Shown: positions 35,787 through 44,556, counted from the first letter of the stretch. The stretch is 64,000 nucleotides of DNA from Dietzia lutea (GCF_003096075.1 NZ_CP015449.1:1488001-1552000), one strand, 5' to 3'. Numbers and translations are program-made. The notes: a model not told the origin generated them from the letters alone.

Positions 35787-36899
35787 GTGACCAGCCCCGC
35801 GACGCTCACGACCGCGCCCGCCCCCTCGGTGGGCGGGCCGATCGTGCCGGCCGCACCCGGACGCCGCCGTGTCGTGATCGGCACGGTGGCGTCGCTGGTG
35901 TTGCTCGTCGTGGGGATCGCGGCGTCGCTGTTCGTCGGCGCCCGTACGGTCGACCCCGCCGTCGTGTGGTCGGTGTTGGGCGCGCTGCCCGGCCAGCTGC
36001 TCTCCGGCGACCTCGCCGCCGCCGTCGCGCCCGGTTCGGGTGCGGGCATGGACGAGGTCGTCGTGGCCGCCCGCGTCCCCCGGACCATCACCGCGGTCCT
36101 CGTGGGCGCCGCGCTGGCCGTGGCGGGCGCGGGACTGCAGGGGGCCACCCGCAATCCCCTCGGCGATCCCGGGCTGCTCGGCCTCACCGCCGGCGCCGCG
36201 CTCGGCGTGGTGCTGGGTCTGGCCTTCGCCCCGGCCGCCGGTCCGTCCGTGGTCGCCCTGTTCTCCGTCATCGGCGCGCTGGTGGCCGGGATGGTGGTCG
36301 TGGGCGCGGGCCGACTCGGTGCCGACTCCGGGACCGGGCTCGTGCTCGCCGGGGCCGCCGTCACCGCCGGCTGCACCGCGGTCACGTCCTCACTGGTCAT
36401 CGCGCTGCCCGGCGTGCTCGACCGCTTCCGCTTCTGGGGCCTGGGCTCCGTGGCCCGCTCGGGCGCCCCGGAGATCGGCGCGGCCGTCCCCTTCCTGCTC
36501 CTCGGGCTCGTCCTGGTCCTCGCCGGTGCCGCGGCCCTCGACGCGCTCGCGCTGGGGGACGACATGGCCCGCGGGCTCGGCGTCGGCCCGGTCGCCGGGC
36601 GCGCCGTCGTCCTGGGCGGGGTCGTCATCCTGTCCGGGGTCGCCACCGCGCTCGCCGGCCCCATCGCGTTCCTCGGTCTGCTCGTGCCGCATCTGCTGCG
36701 CAGGTTGGTCGGGGTGGGCAACCGCGTGGTCCTGGGCCTGTCCGTACTCGTCGGGCCGGCAGTGCTGCTGTTCGCCGACACGATCGGCCGCGTCATCGCG
36801 CCGCCCGGGGAGATCGCCGTGGGCGTGATGACCGTGGCGATCGGCGTGCCCTTCCTCATCGCCCTCCTGCGCGCCAACCGGGGGGTGAGCACCTCGTGA
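35787..36899 (+). CDS. FecCD-type iron-siderophore permease, first subunit
   Basis: This 370-residue membrane protein has about ten helices and FecCD signatures: [48 protein letters not shown] (about 91-138), SVARSGAPEIGAAVPFLL, and GPIAFLGLLVPHLLRRLVGVGNR with the ATPase-coupling loop. With the second FecCD protein it forms the membrane channel of the ferric-siderophore importer. The GTG start follows the binding-protein stop by 5 nt, and the gene overlaps the second permease gene by 4 nt. Confidence 0.94.
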   Translation: MTSPATLTTAPAPSVGGPIVPAAPGRRRVVIGTVASLVLLVVGIAASLFVGARTVDPAVVWSVLGALPGQLLSGDLAAAVAPGSGAGMDEVVVAARVPRTITAVLVGAALAVAGAGLQGATRNPLGDPGLLGLTAGAALGVVLGLAFAPAAGPSVVALFSVIGALVAGMVVVGAGRLGADSGTGLVLAGAAVTAGCTAVTSSLVIALPGVLDRFRFWGLGSVARSGAPEIGAAVPFLLLGLVLVLAGAAALDALALGDDMARGLGVGPVAGRAVVLGGVVILSGVATALAGPIAFLGLLVPHLLRRLVGVGNRVVLGLSVLVGPAVLLFADTIGRVIAPPGEIAVGVMTVAIGVPFLIALLRANRGVSTS

Positions 36900-37957
36900 G
36901 CACGGCCGTCCTCGACCGTCCCGCCGAGCACGCCGAGACCGAACGGGTGGTCCGTCGGCTCTCGGCCCACCGTCGGCGGCACGCGCTCGGAGTCGTCGTC
37001 GGACTCGCCGCCCTCCTCGTGGTGGTCATGGCGGTGCGCGTCCTGCTGGGCCGCTACACGGTGACCATCCCCGACTTCTTCGCCATCCTCAGCGGCGCGA
37101 CGATCCCCGGCGCGACGTTCGTCGTGATGGAGGACAAGCTGCCGCGCGCGGTGCTCGGCGCGCTCGCCGGCCTGGCGTTCGGCGCGTCCGGCGCGCTGTT
37201 CCGGCGCGTCCTGGGCAACCCGCTGGCCAGCCCCGACATCCTCGGCATCTCCCACGGGGCGTCCGCCGGCGCGGTGGCCGGGATGGCCCTGTGGGGTCTG
37301 CGCGGGGTCGGCGTCGTGCCCGCCGCGCTGGTGGGCTCCGCGGTCGCGCTCGCGATCGTCCTGGGGGCCTCCGCCGGCCGGCACACCGGCATCGTGGGCC
37401 AGCGCTTCCTCATCGGCGGCGTCGCGGTCGCCGCGCTGGGCACCGCCGTGGTCACCCAGCTCATCGCGCGCCTCCCGCTGACCGGCGCCCAGGAGGCCGC
37501 GGTGTGGACCGTGGGGTCGCTGTCCGGGGCGTCGGGCCAGCGCATCGCGTGGCTCGCCGTCGCGCTGGCCGTGCTGCTCCCGCTGGGCGGGTGGCTGCAC
37601 ACCGCACTCCGGCCCGCCGAGCTGGGGCCGGAGCTCGCCGTCGGCCTCGGATCCCGTCCCGTCCCCACCCGCGCCGCGGCCCTGGGCGTGGGCAGCCTGC
37701 TCGCCGCCGCGGCCACCGCGGTGGCCGGCCCGCTCGCCTTCGTCGCCCTGCTCTCCACCCCCGTCGCGGCCGCTATCGGTCGCGGCCGCCCGTCCATCGG
37801 CGCCGCCGCCCTTACCGGGGCCGTCATCGTGGTCGCCGCCGACATCGTGGCCTCCGAGGCGCTGAGCACCGTCGACCTCCCCACCGGCGTGGTGACCGGC
37901 GCCCTGGGTGCGCCAGCCATGCTGTGGATCCTCCTGCGTTCGAGAAAGGTGGCCTGA
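36896..37957 (+). CDS. FecCD-type iron-siderophore permease, second subunit
   Basis: This 353-residue protein is also of the FecCD family. After a 40-residue cytoplasmic start come about ten helices, with DKLPRAVLGALAGLAFGASGALFRRVLGNPLASPDILGISHGASAGAV (about 79-126) and AVAGPLAFVALLSTPVAAAIGRGRP as the coupling-loop region. In the latter the usual vPHlaR pattern reads STPVAAAIGR, so it is less canonical than in subunit one. It pairs with the preceding permease as a heterodimer. The GTG start overlaps the previous stop, and the stop overlaps the ATPase start (TGATG). Confidence 0.93.
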   Translation: MSTAVLDRPAEHAETERVVRRLSAHRRRHALGVVVGLAALLVVVMAVRVLLGRYTVTIPDFFAILSGATIPGATFVVMEDKLPRAVLGALAGLAFGASGALFRRVLGNPLASPDILGISHGASAGAVAGMALWGLRGVGVVPAALVGSAVALAIVLGASAGRHTGIVGQRFLIGGVAVAALGTAVVTQLIARLPLTGAQEAAVWTVGSLSGASGQRIAWLAVALAVLLPLGGWLHTALRPAELGPELAVGLGSRPVPTRAAALGVGSLLAAAATAVAGPLAFVALLSTPVAAAIGRGRPSIGAAALTGAVIVVAADIVASEALSTVDLPTGVVTGALGAPAMLWILLRSRKVA

Positions 37958-38847
37958 TGAGCATTCCCTCGCCCGTCGCGCCCGTGCTACGCGCCCTGCC
38001 GATGGACCCGGAGCCCGAGCCCGATCCGGCCTTCCGGCTGCGTGGCCTCACGCTGGGCTACGGCACCGAGTCGGTGATCCGCGACCTCGACCTCGACATC
38101 CCCGCGGGCCGGACGACCGTGTTCATCGGCGCCAACGGCTGCGGCAAGTCCACCATCCTGCGCGCCCTGGGCCGCCAGCTGCGGCCGCTGTCGGGGACGA
38201 TCGAGACCGGCGGGCGCGACGTCGCGTCGGTGAAGGCGCGCGAACACGCGCGCTCGGTCGCGTTCCTGCCGCAGTCGCCCCTCGTGCCCGAGGGACTCAC
38301 CGTCGCCGAGCTGGTCGCCCGGGGTCGGCACCCGCACCGTCGCTGGTGGGGAGGGGGCGACGACGACGACACGGCCGTCGCCGAGGCGCTGACCATGACC
38401 GGCACCGCCGGATTCGCCCACCGGCGGGTCGACGAACTGTCCGGCGGTCAACGGCAACGCGTCTGGGTCGCGCTCGTCCTGGCGCAGGCCACGCCCACGC
38501 TGCTGCTGGACGAACCGTGCTCGTTCCTCGACCTCGCGCACCAGCTCGACATCCTGGACCTGGTCCGCGACCTGCCGTTGCCCGCAAGCCACCGCGGGAA
38601 CGGGGGAGAGGGCACCGGCCGGCGCACGGTCGTGGCGGTGCTGCACGAGCTCAGCCTGGCCGCGCGAGTGGCCGATCACCTGGTGGCCGTGGCCGAGGGC
38701 GGCGTCGTCGCCGCGGGCCCGCCGGACCGGGTGATCACCAAGGAGACACTGCGTCGCGTGTTCGACCTGGACGCCGACATCATCACCGACCCGGCCACCG
38801 GCCACCCCGTGGTGCTGCCGCGGGGACGACGGAAGGGGACCACATGA
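37957..38847 (+). CDS. Iron-siderophore ABC transporter ATP-binding protein
   Basis: This 296-residue FecE/FhuC-type ATPase has Walker A GANGCGKST (about 58-66), the Q-loop FLPQSPLVPEGLTVAELVARGRHPH, signature DELSGGQRQRVW, Walker B LLLDEPCSFLDL with D-loop, and the switch His in VLHELSLAARVADH. A Gly-rich insert (SHRGNGGEGTGRR) sits just before the switch strand. It powers the two FecCD permeases encoded directly upstream, which it overlaps by 1 nt, and it overlaps the reductase gene downstream by 4 nt. Confidence 0.95.
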   Translation: MSIPSPVAPVLRALPMDPEPEPDPAFRLRGLTLGYGTESVIRDLDLDIPAGRTTVFIGANGCGKSTILRALGRQLRPLSGTIETGGRDVASVKAREHARSVAFLPQSPLVPEGLTVAELVARGRHPHRRWWGGGDDDDTAVAEALTMTGTAGFAHRRVDELSGGQRQRVWVALVLAQATPTLLLDEPCSFLDLAHQLDILDLVRDLPLPASHRGNGGEGTGRRTVVAVLHELSLAARVADHLVAVAEGGVVAAGPPDRVITKETLRRVFDLDADIITDPATGHPVVLPRGRRKGTT

Positions 38848-39794
38848 CCGCCATCGCCGTAGAGACACCGATCGTCGTCTCGCAGACCCGGGTCCTCGAG
38901 GCCTGCGATCTCGGGGACTCGTTCGTCCGCCTCGTGGTCGCGGGACCCGACCTGCACCGGTGGTCGGCCGAGGTCGTCGACCCCGGCACGGTGCGCGACT
39001 GCTACATCAAGCTCATCGTGCCGCCGCCCGGCGGGGGCGGCGTCATCCCCGACGCCGACGGCATCCGGGACTGGCTCGCGCTGCCCGAGGGGGAGCGGGG
39101 CTGGATGCGCACCTACACCGTGCGCCGCGCCGACACCGTCGACCTCGACGGCGAGGCCGTGCCCGCGCTCACGGTGGACATGGTGGTACACCCCGGCGAC
39201 GACGAGGGGCCGGGCTCGGCCTGGGCGCGGACCGTCCGGCCGGGCGAGACCGTCCACATCGCCGGCCCCGGACGCGGACACGCGCCGTGGGCGGCCTGGG
39301 CTCCCGGGCGGGCCGCGCGTGTCGTGTGCGCGGGCGACGAGACCGCCGCCCCGGCCCTGCTGGCGATCGCCGACGAGCTCGCCGAGGAGCGGGCCGCGGC
39401 CGGGGCCGCCCCGGGCGCAGCCCCCGAGCGGCACGTGCAGATCGTGATCGAGGTGCCCACCACCGGCGATGCCGTGGCACTCGCCGACGGCGCCCCCGAC
39501 TTCGTCACCGTGCTACCCCGCGCGGGCGAGCCCGGCGCCGCGGTGGCGCGGCACCTGGCCGGCGTGCTGGACCTGGGCGACGAGTGCGTGCAGACCGTCC
39601 TGGGCGGGCGGCGTCCCGCCGAGCGCGAGTGGCAGCCCGCCACCGCCGTGTCGGCCGGCGACCCGTACGTGTTCCTCGCCGGGGAGGCGAGCCTGGTCCG
39701 GGCCATGCGCCGACTCGCCGTGGACGCCGCCGGGGTGCCCAAGGAGGCCGTGGCGTTCATGGGCTACTGGAGGCGCGGCGCCGCGGAGTGCTAG
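38844..39794 (+). CDS. Siderophore-interacting protein (FAD-binding ferric-siderophore reductase)
   Basis: This 316-residue protein matches the ViuB/SIP family. The FAD-binding barrel includes DCYIKLIVPPPGGGG and MRTYTVRRAD (about 91-100, the RxYTxR flavin signature), followed by MVVHPGDDEGPGSAWARTVRPGETVHIAGPG. The C-terminal NAD(P)H-binding part includes VCAGDETAAPALLAIADEL and a final AGEASLVRAMRRLAVDAAGVPKEAVAFMGYWRRG. It releases iron from imported ferric siderophore by reduction in the cytoplasm. It is the last gene of the uptake operon. A weak GCCCC-GTC-GGGGC hairpin (39794-39806) follows. Confidence 0.94.
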   Translation: MTAIAVETPIVVSQTRVLEACDLGDSFVRLVVAGPDLHRWSAEVVDPGTVRDCYIKLIVPPPGGGGVIPDADGIRDWLALPEGERGWMRTYTVRRADTVDLDGEAVPALTVDMVVHPGDDEGPGSAWARTVRPGETVHIAGPGRGHAPWAAWAPGRAARVVCAGDETAAPALLAIADELAEERAAAGAAPGAAPERHVQIVIEVPTTGDAVALADGAPDFVTVLPRAGEPGAAVARHLAGVLDLGDECVQTVLGGRRPAEREWQPATAVSAGDPYVFLAGEASLVRAMRRLAVDAAGVPKEAVAFMGYWRRGAAEC

Positions 39795-39827
39795 CCCCGT
39801 CGGGGCCTGGCCTGATCCCGGCGCCGC

Positions 39828-40562
39828 CTAGGAGCCGTCCGGCGGCGGGTACGACGGATCCCGCAGCGCCCTGAGGACATGCGGATAGCGCGACCCGGGG
39901 AGACGGTTACCGACTGGGTCGAAGTGCAGGTCCTCGTCGTCGTCCTCCCATGTGTCCACCGTGAGGCGGCCCAGCGTCCGCCACCTGCCGAGGGGCGTGG
40001 CGTGCTGCAGCGTCCACGTGCCGCCGTCGCCGCCGGGGATCGCGGCCAGCAGGAGCGGGCGGCCGGCGATGAGCACGGGGAACATCGAGGTCATCGTGCG
40101 GCCGGTCGTGCGCCAGCCCGCGGTGAGGACGTAGCGGCTCAGCGGGCCCGTCCCCGTACTGGCCAGAAGGATGTCCACGGGTCGCTCGGCGTGGATTCGG
40201 ACGGCCATGCCGCCGATGTCGGGGACCGCGTCCGGCAGTCCCACCGCCCGCGAGAAGCGGACGGTCGCCGGCCAGCGGCCCGTGATGTCCAGCAACGGGG
40301 AGCCCGTGCGTCCGACCCCCGTCACGCTCAGCGTGGCCTTCGCGATGACGCCCTTGGGATGCAGCGCCTTGGGGCGGGCCAGTCGCGCTAACGCGGCCAC
40401 CGCGCCGAAGGCCGTTCCCACAAGGCTGGACACCGGCGCCGACCGCAGTGCCACCTCCTTGGACTCGCGCGTCGAGGGCACGAGCGCGGACGAGGCGGCG
40501 GAGTCGTCCGTGTCGGCCGGGGTGGGTCGGCCGCGGCCGGGTTTCCGGGTCTCTCGGGACAT
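39828..40562 (-). CDS. Short catalase-superfamily-like protein
   Basis: This 244-residue protein contains a short version of the catalase core. LHPKGVIAKATLSVTG (about 80-95) aligns with the distal-His block, and ATVRFSRAVGLPDAVPDIGGMAVRI (about 111-135) with the FSRF...GTADTVRDVRGFAVKF segment. It lacks the length and the visible proximal Tyr block of real catalases, so activity is doubtful; a heme- or lipid-binding relative is possible. The ATG was taken where a basic N-terminus starts. It converges on the siderophore uptake operon but has its own direction and need not be related to it. Confidence 0.6.
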   Translation of the reverse strand: MSRETRKPGRGRPTPADTDDSAASSALVPSTRESKEVALRSAPVSSLVGTAFGAVAALARLARPKALHPKGVIAKATLSVTGVGRTGSPLLDITGRWPATVRFSRAVGLPDAVPDIGGMAVRIHAERPVDILLASTGTGPLSRYVLTAGWRTTGRTMTSMFPVLIAGRPLLLAAIPGGDGGTWTLQHATPLGRWRTLGRLTVDTWEDDDEDLHFDPVGNRLPGSRYPHVLRALRDPSYPPPDGS

Positions 40563-40641
40563 GAGGCCACGATACCCAGCGGCGAGCGGACGGGAGTGGT
40601 GCTGATCACACGCCGGGGAGGGGCGCTCACGTCGTGCGGGC

Positions 40642-41241
40642 TCAGTCGTCGACGCCGCGGGCGGCCAGGGCGTCGCCGAGCTGGTCGGCCGTCGTGAGCG
40701 CGCCGAGGACGGTGGGCACCACGAGCGCACGGATCGACATGCCCAGGCCTCGCGCCCTGCGGGCCTCGGTGACCTGCTGCAGCCGGCGGGCGATGAGCGG
40801 GATCGCACGGATCGTCAGCACGAGCACCAGTGCGATGCGGTCCGGCGAGACGCCGACGTGGCGCAGAGGACCGGCGGCGCGCGTGACCGCGTCGAGCATG
40901 TCGGAGATGCGGGTCGTCAGGGCGACGAGGCCTGCCACCGCGATGGCCACCAGCAGTGCACCGCACACCCGCAGGGCGGTGTCGAGGTCGGCGACGATCC
41001 ACTGCAGCACGAGGATCGCGAGCAGCATCGGCAGGACCGGCCGGACCTGATCCCACGCCGCGCGCGGGCGGATGCGACCGATCGCGTACAGCACCGCGGT
41101 CAGGGCCAGGGCGGGGAGGACGTGCCACGGCTCGCGGATCAGCAGGGTCGCGGCCAGGACGAGCACGCACACCAGCAGGATCTTCAGCCCGGCGGGAAGG
41201 CGGTGCAGCAGCGAGTCCCCGGGGATGTACGTCGCGAACAC
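40642..41241 (-). CDS. bioN: Energy-coupling factor transmembrane protein of the biotin transporter
   Basis: This 199-residue EcfT-type protein has five predicted helices and the two C-terminal coupling motifs ARRARG (about 161-166) and the terminal ARG. The N-terminus YIPGDSLLHRLPAGLKIL is typical of the family. It links the S-component BioY to the ATPase BioM. The GTG start lies 1 nt after the bioM stop. The three genes bioY-bioM-bioN form one operon on the minus strand. Confidence 0.92.
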   Translation of the reverse strand: MFATYIPGDSLLHRLPAGLKILLVCVLVLAATLLIREPWHVLPALALTAVLYAIGRIRPRAAWDQVRPVLPMLLAILVLQWIVADLDTALRVCGALLVAIAVAGLVALTTRISDMLDAVTRAAGPLRHVGVSPDRIALVLVLTIRAIPLIARRLQQVTEARRARGLGMSIRALVVPTVLGALTTADQLGDALAARGVDD

Positions 41242-41242
41242 G

Positions 41243-41959
41243 TCAGCGCTCCAGCGCGATGCGCCGGTAGCCGGCCAGCGCGGGCCCGGGGGAGTCGTCG
41301 ATCACCACGCGGCCGCCGTCGACCACCAGCACGCGATCGAAATCGGCGACCAGGTCGAGATCGTGGGTGACCACGATCAGCTGCTGCTCGAGCGCGGCGA
41401 ACGTCTCCGCCACCAACTGGCGGTTGCGCAGGTCGAGGAGGGTCGTGGGCTCGTCGGCCACGATCACCGCGGGCTCGATCACCAGCACCGCCGCCAGCGC
41501 GAGCAACTGCTTCTGCCCCCCGGAGAGGAGATGGCACGGATGACCGGCATGCCCGGCGAGGCCGAAGGTCTCGAGCACCCGGGCGACTCGTCGTCGTCGT
41601 TCCTCCTTGCCCATCCCGGAGCGCCGTAGGGAGAAGTCCACGTCCTCCGCCACGGTGGGCATGACGATCTGGGTGTCCGGATCGGTGAAGCAGAAGCCCA
41701 CCCGGCGCCGGACCTGCGCGCCCTTGCGGCGGGTGTCCAGACCGTCGACCGTCACGGTACCGGACGTGGGGACGACCAGCCCGTTGATCATGCGCGCCAG
41801 CGTGGACTTGCCGCCGCCGTTGACGCCGACGATGCCGATGCGGCGCTCGGTGAGGGTGAGGTCGACGTCGGTGAGGACTGGCCGGTCGCCGTAGGCGTGA
41901 CCGACTCCGTCGAAGCGGATCTCGGCGCCGCGCGGGCCGGGGTCGTCGGGGCCGCTCAC
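41243..41959 (-). CDS. bioM: Biotin ECF transporter ATPase
   Basis: This 238-residue ABC ATPase has Walker A GVNGGGKST (about 43-51), the Q-loop FCFTDPDTQIVMPTVAEDVDFSL, signature LLSGGQKQLLALAAVL, Walker B VIVADEPTTLLDL and switch His VVTHDLDL. FTDPDTQIVMPTVAEDVDF is characteristic of ECF (EcfA) ATPases. The GTG start overlaps the bioY stop. It probably works as a homodimer with BioN and BioY to import biotin. Confidence 0.93.
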   Translation of the reverse strand: MSGPDDPGPRGAEIRFDGVGHAYGDRPVLTDVDLTLTERRIGIVGVNGGGKSTLARMINGLVVPTSGTVTVDGLDTRRKGAQVRRRVGFCFTDPDTQIVMPTVAEDVDFSLRRSGMGKEERRRRVARVLETFGLAGHAGHPCHLLSGGQKQLLALAAVLVIEPAVIVADEPTTLLDLRNRQLVAETFAALEQQLIVVTHDLDLVADFDRVLVVDGGRVVIDDSPGPALAGYRRIALER

Positions 41960-42558
41960 GCCGCCGTGGAACGCTGCCCGCGCAGCGGGGCGATCAGCCC
42001 GGGACGTGCGCGGTGCACCTGCGACGCCACGATCGCGGTGACCACCGCCTTGAGCAGGTCGCCGGGCAGGAAGACCGTGTTGGCGGCGATCGCGCCGGTG
42101 CCGGTGAGCTCGGTGCGGATAAGCATCCCGGCAACGCCCACCGCGTAGATCACCCCGATGCCGCCGACGATGTTGATGAGCAACCCCGGCAGCACGCGGT
42201 AGCGCGGCAGGACCCACGCCGTGAGCAGGCCGATCACGATCACCGCCGGGATCCAGCCGATGAGGAAACCCGCCGTGGGGCCGGCCAGCGAGGTCAGGGT
42301 GGTGCGGCCACCCGCGAGCACCGGCAGCGCCAGGCCGATGACCATCACCGCGACCACCGACAGGGCGCCCTTGCGCCAGCCGAGCAGGGACCCGGCCAGC
42401 ATCACGCCGAGGGTCTGGAGGGTGATGGGCACGCCCGCCGAGCCGATGCTGATCTGGCCGGGCAGCCCGAGCACCACGATGAGGGCGGCGAACACCGCGA
42501 TCTGGGCGAGGTCCCGGGTCGCGCTGCGGGCCGGTGCCGTGTCGATCGACATGCTCAT
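41956..42558 (-). CDS. bioY: Biotin transporter substrate-binding component
   Basis: This 200-residue membrane protein has six helices and BioY signatures: ALIVVLGLPGQISIGSAGVPITLQTLGVMLAGSLLGWRKGALSV (about 25-68), LAGPTAGFLIGWIPA, and FLPGDLLKAVVTAIVASQVHR. It binds biotin in the membrane. The ATG is preceded by AAGGAG at ideal spacing. A TGAAC-N3-GTTCA palindrome upstream matches the BioQ operator, so the operon is expected to be repressed when biotin is sufficient. Confidence 0.95.
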   Translation of the reverse strand: MSMSIDTAPARSATRDLAQIAVFAALIVVLGLPGQISIGSAGVPITLQTLGVMLAGSLLGWRKGALSVVAVMVIGLALPVLAGGRTTLTSLAGPTAGFLIGWIPAVIVIGLLTAWVLPRYRVLPGLLINIVGGIGVIYAVGVAGMLIRTELTGTGAIAANTVFLPGDLLKAVVTAIVASQVHRARPGLIAPLRGQRSTAA

Positions 42559-42594
42559 GACACTCCTTGGTGACGCTGCGGCCGCAGGGCGACC

Positions 42595-42607
42595 TGAACA
42601 CCGTTCA
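42595..42607. promoter_or_regulatory. BioQ-type operator upstream of bioYMN
   Basis: TGAAC-ACC-GTTCA is a perfect inverted repeat 36 nt upstream of the bioY start. It matches the TetR-family BioQ site reported for corynebacteria and mycobacteria (TGAAC-N3-GTTAC/GTTCA). Its position suits direct repression. Confidence 0.8.
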
Positions 42608-42697
42608 TTGTGGCACGGGCAGCGGCCCGGCGCACAGTGGGGTCGGCGGGAGCGGCGCTGCGCCGGACGTGGCACCCCTCGAGGTCCGGATCCCGGA

Positions 42698-42716
42698 TAG
42701 AGTGATCTGGATCACA
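42698..42716 (+). promoter_or_regulatory. Promoter element with overlapping CRP/GlxR-type site
   Basis: A -10-like TAGAGT (42698-42703) overlaps AGTGA-TCTGGA-TCACA (42701-42716), which matches the CRP/GlxR consensus TGTGA-N6-TCACA except for the first base. Because the site covers the -10 and start region, binding would be expected to repress the downstream secreted-protein gene. Confidence 0.6.
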
Positions 42717-42736
42717 TCGGGGCGTAGGGGGAGGCT

Positions 42737-44068
42737 GTGACGAGTCGATCAGATGTCGCGCCACGCCACCGGGTCGCCGCCGTAGTCGTGGCCGTGATGG
42801 TCGCACTGGCGACGGTCGCGTCGCCCGCACCCGTCGGCGCGCAGCCGTACACCCGCGATCTCGACATCTCCTATCTCGACATCGCCGCGGACAACCCGCA
42901 CGGCGAGCGGCCGGGCGGATTCACGACCGCGTTGCCCACCGATCCCGACGAGCTGCGGTCCGCGTTGGAGTCCGCGCGCGCGGCCGGGGTGGCGCCCGAA
43001 CGCTACGGCACCCTCACGCGGCAGTACTGGCTGGCCGTGGGCGCCGAGAACGCCGGCATCGACCTGGGCGGGTGGGATCCCGCGCGCGGGCTCGAGGCCA
43101 CCCTCGACACGGTCGACAAGGTGTACGTCAACTACCTCCGGCTCCACAATTCCCACGACGGCTTCTGGTGGACCGGCATGGCGGGACTCGCCGGCATGTC
43201 CTTCGCCGCCGGATTCTGGGACCTCGACGACGTGGGTGGCCTGCTCGGCGTCCCCGGGGTGCACGAACTCGGCGCCGGGGTCGGCGGCGCGCTCGTCGGG
43301 ATTCCGTGGGAACAGGCACAGGACATGCCGGCCGACGTCCGTCTGCTGGCCACCGTCGGGCCGACGCTGCGGCAGGCCGACGTCGACTGGTACCTGCACC
43401 GGCTCCTGATCATGCAGCGCAACATCTTCATGGACATGGTCCCGATGCACGAGGCGTACGCCGCGGAGGGCATGCCCGCCATCGAGGAGCTCGCGGCGAG
43501 CGGTGCCTACGACGACTACGTGGTCGAGGCGTGGCGGCAGCTCGACAGCGGCACCCCGGAGGGCCGCTCCGAGGCGCTGATGCGGATGGCGTCGCGGGAG
43601 CAGAACCAGATCATCGCGGACCAGTGGGACGCCACCGCCGCGGGCCGCGGCGACGTCGGGCGGGTGCTGACCTACATCACCACCATCGGCGGCGCGCCCG
43701 ACATCCCGGGCGCCTCCGCGCTCGGCGCGTTCGGGCCGCTGACCGTCCGCGCCGACGTGGGAGGGCGGCCGACCGTCCTGCACACGCCGCTGCCGGGGTT
43801 CAACTGGGCCGACCGGGAACCCCGGTGGGAGTACATCGAACAGGATTTGGTGCCGGCGTTCCGGTCACTGGTGCGCGACCGGCCCCACGAGGTCCCGCGG
43901 TACCTCGGCGTCGAGTTCCGGCCCCGGGCCGAGCAGAACCGGATCCTCGCGCGGTTGCCGGCCTTCGTCGGCCAGATGACGACCGGGTGGGTGATCGCCC
44001 CCGCGCCGGTGCCGCCCGTGCCCGCGCCGGCGCCCGGGGCCCCGACGTCAGAGGTCCTGGCCGGGTAG
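42737..44068 (+). CDS. Secreted protein of unknown function
   Basis: This 443-residue precursor has a Sec-type signal peptide (HRVAAVVVAVMVALATVASPAPVGAQ, cleavage near residue 36). The mature protein is mostly helical, with a Trp/His-rich core: NSHDGFWWTGMAGLAGMSFAAGFWDLDD (about 138-165), YLHRLLIMQRNIFMDMVPMHEAYAAEG, and ASREQNQIIADQWDATAAGRG. It ends in an Ala/Pro-rich tail. I do not recognise the family; a cell-wall or lipid-related role is only a guess. The GTG start has a GGGGGAGG ribosome-binding site. The 3' end overlaps the convergent DUF1801 gene by 21 nt. Confidence 0.7.
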   Translation: MTSRSDVAPRHRVAAVVVAVMVALATVASPAPVGAQPYTRDLDISYLDIAADNPHGERPGGFTTALPTDPDELRSALESARAAGVAPERYGTLTRQYWLAVGAENAGIDLGGWDPARGLEATLDTVDKVYVNYLRLHNSHDGFWWTGMAGLAGMSFAAGFWDLDDVGGLLGVPGVHELGAGVGGALVGIPWEQAQDMPADVRLLATVGPTLRQADVDWYLHRLLIMQRNIFMDMVPMHEAYAAEGMPAIEELAASGAYDDYVVEAWRQLDSGTPEGRSEALMRMASREQNQIIADQWDATAAGRGDVGRVLTYITTIGGAPDIPGASALGAFGPLTVRADVGGRPTVLHTPLPGFNWADREPRWEYIEQDLVPAFRSLVRDRPHEVPRYLGVEFRPRAEQNRILARLPAFVGQMTTGWVIAPAPVPPVPAPAPGAPTSEVLAG

Positions 44069-44476
44069 CCGGCTGGCCTGCTCGATCCACGAGCGCAGCA
44101 GGTCGTCGTCCAGCTGGTCGTCGCGACGGATGTCGAAGTACCGCATCTCCGGATGCGTGGATCCCTTCGGGGGCATCGGGTCGAGCGAGGTCCCCCGGTA
44201 GAACTGCAGCTGCACGTAGTGGGTGAAACACCGGAACGACAGGAACCACCCGGCGCCCTCGTGGCCGTAGATGGGTTGGTTCCACTTGACGCCCTTGTGC
44301 ACGTCCGGGACGGTCCGGACGATCAGGTCGTCGAGGTGCTGTCCGATCGCCTGCTTCCACTCCGGCATCGCCGCGATGTAGTCGCGGACCGGGCCGGGGC
44401 CCTCGCCCTTGGGGATCTGCGGGTTGCCGCCGCTGAGCAGTTTCGGGCTGTCGGCGGACGGGCCGTCGGTGGTCAT
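44048..44476 (-). CDS. DUF1801 domain protein
   Basis: This 142-residue protein has the DUF1801 pattern: VRDYIAAMPEWKQAIGQHLDDLIVRTVPDVHKGVKWNQPIYGHEGAGWFLSFRCFTHYVQLQFYRGTSL (about 30-98, read in segments), then RYFDIRRDDQLDDDLLRSWIEQAS. The family is small, cytosolic and functionally uncharacterised. The stop lies inside the 3' end of the convergent secreted-protein gene. An AGGAG-like sequence upstream of the ATG supports the start. Confidence 0.88.
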   Translation of the reverse strand: MTTDGPSADSPKLLSGGNPQIPKGEGPGPVRDYIAAMPEWKQAIGQHLDDLIVRTVPDVHKGVKWNQPIYGHEGAGWFLSFRCFTHYVQLQFYRGTSLDPMPPKGSTHPEMRYFDIRRDDQLDDDLLRSWIEQASRLPGQDL

Positions 44477-44556
44477 GGCGCACTCCTCCCTGGTGGCGAC
44501 CGTGCTCGCCGAGTGGGGGCGAGCCGATCACCGTGCCATGTCCACGGTACGACCGA

